In this document: positions 23,901 through 32,900 of the stretch, piece by piece
Layout: each line of letters begins with the position of its first letter
Position numbering within the stretch: position 1 is the first letter of the stretch
From: Leguminivora glycinivorella
Lineage: Eukaryota; Arthropoda; Insecta; Lepidoptera; Tortricidae
DNA: 64,000 nt
Assembly: GCF_023078275.1 (NCBI RefSeq)
Contig: NC_062978.1
Location: forward strand, 25,193,967-25,257,966
Direction of reading: 5' to 3'
Translations under genes and position numbers: made by a program
The notes under the pieces: model-generated
Databases searched by the model: none
The model's input: only the letters and a program-made list of their open reading frames with translations
Told to the model about the DNA's origin: nothing

Positions 23901-26900
23901 CTATGGTTCCACATATAAGGTTGCAAATAGAAAAAAAAACCAAATGATTTTTTTTTTTTTCAGAATTATGAAAAAAAAACAAAAAAAAAACCGAGCACCA
24001 TTGTTTTTTTTCTAAATATGTTTTTTTTTAGATGAACAAATAATTCGACAATAACGGTTTTTCGTGAGTTGTAACGTGTTTCAATAACATTAACGTACAT
24101 TTTAATTTCATTAACATGCAGTATACAAACATTTATTGGATAATCCCCGATGCGGCGTGCAGCGCTCTCCGCGCTGTGTGGTGTTGCCAACAGTAAATAG
24201 TGATAACTACCAACTACAGATTTCGTAAATGTTACTTTTAGAAGACCAGAAATTAAAGTTATTTGATTAAATTCGTTTAATAGTTAACATTAATTCTAAA
24301 AAAACCGCATAAAAGTATTATAAACTGCTTTGCAAATTTTGAGATTTCTTACTTTAGAAAAAAAAAAACATACTCCAGAAAGAAAACTAATTTTTTTTCA
24401 CGGTTTTTTGTTCATGTTTTTTTTTTTCAAGCCAGAAAAAAAAACGTTTTTTGCAACCCTATCCACATACCTTCCAAATTATTCCTGTACGCGGCCTCCA
24501 TGCCCCTCGGCTTAGCGTCGACGTGGAATTGCACGGGCCCGCGGACCAACACGCCCGCCAACACGTACAACACGTCGAGGCGGTTGTCGCGGCGCGCCAC
24601 GCGCTCCAGACGCGCGATGGCGGGCAAGTCTTCCTGTGAAAATTCCCACTCCGTCAAAAAATAGGTTTTTGTTTATTATTATAAATGGGCCCAGAAGATG
24701 CCTGTTCACTCTTGATTTGAAGTAGAGATGGGCCGAATACGGACTTTGCCGAATACGAATATTCGGCCGAACATTCGGTTCAACTCTTACCGAACCGAAC
24801 ATTCGGCCGAATATTAGGTTACGCCATATTTTTAAAGCGAATGTTAAGATTAAAACTATGTGTTAGCGCTTTCACAACATACTTATGCGGGAAATTAATT
24901 TATATGACAATTGCGACCCTCAAAGCGCTACGAAGGATATGTTTTTGAATAATTTAGCTTCGAAATAAATGGACTGTATAAATTTGAATATTAAGTAAAT
25001 TACGATACAAAATACTTGCTTGCACCTTGTTTAAAAGGAAAGAGGAAAATGCCAACGCCTACCTTTATAGCTTTTCTTCTAGGTCTTCTCAGCTGATCAG
25101 CTTTTCCAAAACTCCTTTCAGCAATCGGCACAATAGTTCGATACACTTTTCCACAACAGTTTTTAGGGGCGCGTTAATATTTATCACATTTTTGATATTT
25201 AGCCATGCGCAGGCTGTTAGCCAAACGGAGCTTAGACGGGAACTGATCGAGGCGAAAATTGCTTCTCGAATCGCGGCGAGTGAGACAGATATACTCATCT
25301 CACGTGCGTTGGCAAAGGATAGGTGACTTGGAAGGGTAAGGCGATTCGCAAGTACCTACATTTAAAAATATTAATATAGAACTACCTTAAATGTAAAAAT
25401 AATAAATTTGGAACTCAACATCCCCCCGGCCTTGAAGGATCCCTTCAAAAGAAAAGGAAGGAAAGAGCTAAGTGCCAACTGCACATAAATATAACGCGGT
25501 ATATGGTCATTGTGCCAAGTTACTTACTTACTAAGTGTGATAAGTTCATTATGACGAAACTACAAACGAGAGAATAACCTAACACTACAACAGCATAAAG
25601 TTGAAAATACACAATATTTGTGCTTATTCACTAAGCAAGTTAGTTTAAATAAAAACGTAACTTATTATAACTTAAATATAACTACCTATATTTAATTTGT
25701 CTACATTAGACGCGGGCTAAAACTAAGTTTCTAAACTAAAGAAGACTCCTATTGAGTCGGTAACGGGCATAGCCGTATGACTGGACGTTTATACGTGCCA
25801 GTTTTCGTTTTTACTTCCGCTACGCGTATAACTCCATCCTGGCTATTAGGATAGATATTAGTAATAATACCTAAAGGCCATTGCAGAGGCGGAGCGTTAT
25901 CTACCTTTAATATTACTACGGTACCAATTTTTATTGGATTAGAAGGCGCATTCCATTTTTCGCGTTGTTGCAAATTATGCAAATACTCCGTTCTGAATCG
26001 CTTCCAATACGATTGCACGAGCGAGTCCAATAATGAGTACCGCGACAGTAAATTCGTATTTTCGTCGGACAGATCAGCCGCAGGTAAAAATTCCAATGGC
26101 GACATGGTCAAAAAATGCGAAGGAGTAAGCGCGAGCGGCTCAGAAGGATCAGAGCTTAAAACGTATAAAGGACGACTGTTGAGCACGGCCTCTAACTGAA
26201 CAAGAACAGTTTCTAACTCCTGAAAAGTTAAAGTTTGCTTGCCAATTACTCTAAACAGTAAAGTCTTGGAACTTTTTATATTAGCTTCCCAAATGCCTCC
26301 GAAGTGGCTAGCAGTGGGAGGATTCATTTTCCATGTAATACGATGTTTCGCGAGCTCATTGCTGAAAGTTTGATAATAATCGTCAGATTCTAAAAGGTCG
26401 TGCAGCTCCTTGAAATAAGCTTTCGCGGATACAAAATTTGTTCCATTGTCGGAATAAATAAAATTACACGGACCTCGTCGCGATAAAAAGCGCTTAAAAG
26501 CGTCTATAAAACAAGCAGCAGTCAAATTTGAAGCTAATTCTATATGAACTGCTTTTGTCACAAGACAAATAAAAAGGCAAATGTAAACCTTGACGCTGCG
26601 CACGCCTCGTTTCCTATAAGGGGTGGCGTACAAAGGGCCAGCAAAGTCTATACCCGTATGCATAAAAGCTTTGCATTGCTCTAAGCGGCATTTAGGTAAG
26701 CTAGACATTAGCGGAAAAGTAGGTCTGGGGTTTAAACTGAAACAACGGTTACATTTTTGAGTGATTTGCCTAACAATACGACGACAGGAAATTATCCAAA
26801 ATTTAGTTTTTAATATACCAACTAAATGTTGCGGTCCTGCATGAAGGTTGTTGCGGTGGTAATGATCAATTATCAATTCTACAACGTGACCCTTTTTGGG

Positions 26901-29900
26901 TAAAATTATAGGATGTTTCGATTCGTAATCGAGCGAAGAGTTCGATAAGCGACCTCCTACGCGTAAAATTCCATCTGAAAGGAAAGGAAATAATTTTTGT
27001 AACTTTAAAGAACATTTAAGTCCATTTGAAATAGCCTTGATGTCGGCTGAGAAATTAGCATTTTGTATCGCTTTTATAATTTCAAGCTCAGCAGTATTTA
27101 AATCATTAGCGGTAATTACCTCATTTGGAGATAACTTTTTTATAAAACGTAAAACATAAACTGTGACTCGAAGCAGCTTGTTCCAGGAGGAACAGCGTGT
27201 CGCGAGAGATAGAAACGGATGTTCAGGCTTATTAGCCTCTGTGGTCACGTGGGACAAAGTTTTTTCTTCTGGTAAAGGTGCCCGCTTTGGAACGAAACTT
27301 TGTATAGGCCAACGCTCTGTAGGCTGTGATAACCAAACTGGACCTTTAAACCAGAGCTCATGTTGAACTAACAGAGAAGGGGTGAGACCACGTGACACGC
27401 AGTCAGCGGGGTTTTGTGCACCTGCAACGTGGTATAAATTGCCAGGCGAAATGTTACTTTGAATTTGTGATATGCGGTTAGCGACGTAGGTGTCGAACCT
27501 ATGCGGAGAGGCAACCGACCAACATAAGGCGACCTCTGAGTCTGAGAATGCATAAATATTTTTTATTTTATGCCTACTGGACATAGTGTCGTGAACTTCT
27601 TTAAGAAGCCGAGAAAGAAGCAGAATTCCGCAAAGTTCTAGACGAGCAAGTGTGATTTTAGGTTTAGCGGAAGCTACCCTAGACTTCGAACACAACAACG
27701 TAACTACGGGCGGCTCGTTACCGTTCACGACGTGTGCATATATGACGCAACCGTATGCGGATTCGCTGGCGTCAGAAAAACCAACCAGCGAAACTTGAGA
27801 CCTCGTCTCAATTCCTAAATGTCGAGGAAAATTTAGCTGAGATATTAACGGTAGCTCAGCTAAATATTGTTGCCATAGCTTAATAATATGAGGAGGTGGC
27901 TCTTCATCCCAATCGATGGAAAGAAGCCAAAGTTGCTTAATAATCAACTTAGCATATAAAATTACAGGCCCGACGAGTCCTAAGACATCGTACAGACGCG
28001 CGGTGGCCGAAAGAATGGCGCGTTTAGTGCAAACGGACGGCGGGTTAGAGATATCGAAAACAAAGCAGTCTCGCGTAGGTAGCCATTTCAAACCTAGGAT
28101 CTTAAACGTATCTCCGTCATCGAAGGAGATAGATTTAGATTGTCGGTGAGACTCAGGTATGTGCTCAAGCAGCTCCCGCGAATTCGAAGACCACTTGAGC
28201 AAATCGAATCCGCCTGCTTTGAAGAGGGCGATCAGCTCATCCGCTATCTTAACTGCTTCCTCGGTTGAAAAAGTAGAAGTAGCCAGATCGTCCATATAGA
28301 CATCTCTTTCGAGCACAGAGGCTGCCTTTGGCCATCTGTGCCGCTCGTCTGCAGCTAACTGACGTAAAGTCCGAATAGCCAGAAAAGCTGACGGTCGAAG
28401 TCCAAATGTTACTCGAGTAAAGGTTAACACTTCGAGCGGGTCGGTATCAGAAAACCGATATAAAATACGTTGGTATTTCCGGTGTGAAGAATTCACATAA
28501 ATGCATAAATACATCTGTTTTACGTCAGCGAAAAATGCGATCTTATAAATGCGTACATTTAACAAAATGTGAAATATATTAGCCTGTAAGTTACGTCCGG
28601 AATGCAAAATATCATTTAAAGAAAGACCCGTATCTGTCTTCGCACTTCCGTCCAGAACCGGTCTTACTTTTGTGCTAATTTTATCATTACGTAACACAGG
28701 GCGGTGCGGTAGATAAAATCCATCAGTAGATTCGTCATCAGCTGACGCGCGGGTGAGAATACCTTTATCAAGATAATCGCGAATAACTTCGTCGTATCCA
28801 GACTTAAGCTCAGGATTTTTTGAAAATTTCTTTTCTAAAAGCAAAAAACGCCTTTTTGCGGTTTTAAAGGAGTCGCCCAATGTATGAGGATCATCCTTAA
28901 ATGGAAGGTCCACAGTATAACTGCCGTCGTTATTACGGACAGTGGTTGAGGTATAAATATCTTCACATTTTTGGTCATCGGGACTCAAAAATGTGCGAGA
29001 AGGTATTTCTTCAGTTGCCCAAAAGCTCTCTACTAACTTGTGAAGAGGATCGCTAGTAAACGCGCAGAGTGTGCGAGAGGCTGTAGGAGGGTTAACTATA
29101 GCCGCGTCACCCATTAAAATGTACCCTAGGGTCGTTTCAAACACGGTAGGTATTATAGGATTCGAGCTTTCGATTTTGTTTAATAACAATATTTTACAAT
29201 ATACATTGACCCCCAGGAGTATATCTATAGGACCAGGTTCAGAAAAACCATCGTCAGCTAAAGGTAAATTTAAATTGCGAGCATAATTTACAACTTCCCT
29301 ATCTATGCGCGAGTCGGGCAATTCAGACGTAATGTGGTCGACAACACGAGGGCGAATCGAATATCGATATGATTCATCCTTTAAAGATGAAAAAGTTAAC
29401 GCGGTATGCCCCTTGGTCTTGAGGGTTAACTCTCCCAAACCAGTGGCTTCAGTAGGGTATAGCGGTTTATTTATAGCTAGCGAGAGACGCTTGCAACAAG
29501 CGACAGATATGTAATCTGACATGGATCCTGGGTCAATCAATGCGCGCAGGACATGTGTGCGGTTTAAGGAATCAATAACCTTAATTTTAGCGGTCGCAAG
29601 TAAAGCAGTAACTAAACATTGGTTACTGTTATCTTCGCCAGCAAAAGTACACAAAGAAACTGTGTTTTCCTCATGACGAGAAATCAAGCCATTTTCGACC
29701 TTAACGGCAGCAATCGCCGGGTCTATAATATTAGCTTGCGCGGTGCGGTTGACCTCAGCACTGGGTAAGGCTGTGGTCGGGTCATAAGCGGGAGCGGGTG
29801 CGGGAATAACAACATTATTTGTTGCAGCGGGAAAACAATTATTAGAAGCGGGTGCGGATACCACTGCACTTACATTGCAGTGAGATTTCTCTTTGGTATT

Positions 29901-32900
29901 GAAATGCAACATCGTATGATGTCTTAACGAACAATGAGAACAATGTCGCTTGGAAGTACAAGAGGAAGTCTTATGTTTCACACTTAAGCAGTTATTACAA
30001 TAAGCGTTAGATTTTATAAAATTGAACCTGTCATGCGGAGTCATATTATTAAAAGATTGACATGAATATAAATGCTCATGTTGTTTATTTTTGCATAAGG
30101 AACATTTATCGCTGGCGCCTTTGTCATTGGCCGCATCCGTGTTTACGAATGATTTAGTTTTTTGCAAGAGATGCTTTTTAGCCGATATTTCAACTGGCTT
30201 ACTAATTGCCGCATTTGGCGAACGAGACAACACTTTATTTTGTTCTTTGACGAATTCAATTAAATTTTGATAAGTAGGTATTTTGTCTTTGCGGTATGTA
30301 ATTTCGAACAATTTAATTGTATCGGCATCTAACTTTTGCAGCGCTAAATGTAACAACATGAAATCGGTTAAATCGACAAGGTTCAACTGCTTAAGGGCTT
30401 CTACAGACGAGTTGAATTTATTTAAGAATGAATCCAAGCCGGCGGCATTGGTTGCGGTTAATTGTTTGAACGTTAGCAACTGATTAAAATATGTTGACGC
30501 CAACGAACGCGGGTCATCATATTTTTGTATCAATGCGTTCCAAATAACATGGTAATTTTCAGCGGTTGCTGGCAAGCCGGAACAAACACTTGTGGCGTTG
30601 CCGGTTAATTTGCCAACTAAATAGTACACCTTCTCGCTGTCAGTCAGCGACGAGTTTTCATGAATAACACTTTTGAACTGTTGATAAAACAAAGGCCAGT
30701 TTTTTACATCTCCGTCAAAAGAAAGCAATTCTAATTTAGGCAGGCGGCATATTGGTTTTAAAGAGTGCGCAGGTTCAGAGGGAACCTTAGACTCGTTGTC
30801 GATTAGAACTTGCTTAATGTAACAAAACATTTCCTCAAATGCCGACCAAGACTCGTAATCTACTTCAGCATCGGGCTGCATTTGCAACTGCAATAAATTA
30901 TAGGACTCTAAAACGGTTTGATAATCTTCACGCATTTTATCCAAATTTAATGTACTAGTGTGAAATGCCCTATATTGAGATGGATCGGTTTCCGCCTTGT
31001 AAGCAAGTTCCAATATATTTTCGACGCGCTTGTAAATAACGTCGCGCCGAACTGTATAGAGGGCTAGCTGATTTTTGTTTGTGTTATAATTATCGCTAAT
31101 AAAGCCCTCGCTGCCTTTCCTGGCTTTTGATGATTTAGACATCTTGTTGAGAATTAACAAGTTTTACAATAAAACTAATAAATCGAACGTCGTAAATAAA
31201 CTAATGTACCTACGAGGTATAAGTATAAAGGTGTAGTGTACTATTTAGTTTGACAATGCGGTCAAACATATAATTATTCGAATGAAATAAACAGTATACC
31301 TACGCGTTTTAAATAAAACGAGTTCCCTAATAAATAGGTATACCTAACGAACACTAGCTGCGAGCCAACCGATAATAAGCGGAACAAATATTTTTCTACC
31401 TGTAATATTTCGGTAAGCGGTGCGGTGCGGTTTGGCTGACCGAGCAGTGCAATCATATATGGAATGAAAACGATCGGAACGAACGAAAGTGAGCCGAACA
31501 ATTCCGAAGATTCACGAATGAATATCTTGACTATTTCAAATATGGCTAACAATTTTGAAATGCGAACAAAGGAAAAATGGAACACGTGTATGAGTATTTT
31601 TGTCGTAAAAATAAAATATATAAAGAAATAACCTACGATCTATCGTACTTCGTAACGCGGAGCGGAAATATAATGAAATACCTGACGATGCGATAGATAT
31701 AATAGGATGAGTGACAGAGTATTTCAGTTACGTAGCACAATGACCATACAGTTAGCGGTATATTTAATGGAAAAGATTAACTATCCGGCGAGAAGTGACC
31801 AAAAAATATGTTAGCGCTTTCACAACATACTTATGCGGGAAATTAATTTATATGACAATTGCGACCCTCAAAGCGCTACGAAGGATATGTTTTTGAATAA
31901 TTTAGCTTCGAAATAAATGGACTGTATAAATTTGAATATTAAGTAAATTACGACACAAAATACTTGCTTGCACCTTGTTTAAAAGGAAAGAGGAAAATGC
32001 CAACGCCTACCTTTATAGCTTTTCTTCTAGGTCTTCTCAGCTGATCAGCTTTTCCAAAACTCCTTTCAGCAATCGGCACAATAGTTCGATACACTTTTCC
32101 ACAACAGTTTTTAGGGGCGCGTTAATATTTATCACATTTTTGATATTTAGCCATGCGCAGGCTGTTAGCCAAACGGAGCTTAGACGGGAACTGATCGAGG
32201 CGAAAATTGCTTCTCGAATCGCGGCGAGTGAGACAGATATACTCATCTCACGTGCGTTGGCAAAGGATAGGTGACTTGGAAGGGTAAGGCGATTCGCAAG
32301 TACCTACATTTAAAAATATTAATATAGAACTACCTTAAATGTAAAAATAATAAATTTGGAACTCAACACTATGAAATTATTGATAATGTTTATACATACT
32401 ACAACTATGTTCTTATGATTTAGTGGATAACTAAAACTTAGTTAAAACAACTCTGAACTCTTCTCAACTCTTAAACTACGGTTTTTTACCTTTTTTACAA
32501 AACAATTTTGTTTATATTTTGACGCATTTTTAGTAGTTCCTTAGAAAGCTACTAAAATAGGAGCTTATTATCCAATGGAATACGTAAGATCTTCATTAGT
32601 TATTTACTTTGTTTATTCGGTAAATATTCGGCAATGCAACCGAACTATTCGGCCGAATACGAACATTGAAAAACTTACCGAATATGCCGAATACCGAATA
32701 TTTACCGAATATTCGGCCCATCTCTAATTTGAAGGTTGTCGGATTATATGGGCTCGGAATTATAAGGTAGGTAAGGTCTTATAACTCACACTAGCTAATT
32801 TTGCTATCATTGAACACAACCTGTTTATTTTTATGAACTCTACTGTTGTAAGAAATCTAACTGGTAGAAATGAACAAAAACTCTTTTAACCATCAAACTC

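Larger units (their letters stand above)
24861..32368 (-). mobile_element. Intact BEL/Pao LTR retrotransposon (7,508 bp)
   Basis: The LTRs at 24861-25420 and 31809-32368 are both 560 bp, begin TGTTAGCGC and end ACTCAACA. They differ at one base (T at 25006, C at 31954). The target duplication is CTATG (24856-24860, 32369-32373), 5 bp as usual for BEL/Pao. The element is on the minus strand, so 31809-32368 is its 5' LTR. A primer-site-like TGGTCACTTCTCGCC follows 7 bp inside it, and a short purine tract (CCGGGGGGA) precedes the 3' LTR. One long gag-pol ORF is open. It lies in SNAPC1 intron 2 in the same direction as the gene. Near-identical LTRs mean a recent insertion. Confidence 0.95.
24723..32726. 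mobile_element. hAT-like non-autonomous element, split by BEL
   Basis: A perfect 17-bp terminal inverted repeat TAGAGATGGGCCGAATA lies at both ends. It is flanked by an 8-bp direct repeat ATTTGAAG (24715-24722 and 32727-32734), the target size of hAT transposons. Without the BEL insertion and its duplicated target it is about 490 bp, rich in CCGAATATTCGG motifs, with no ORF. It had itself inserted in a LINE remnant. Confidence 0.8.

Noticed and set aside
25027..25326. 99-codon plus-strand frame, repeated identically at 31975-32274
   Set aside because: It lies in the BEL LTRs, antisense to the element; both copies exist only because the LTRs are identical.
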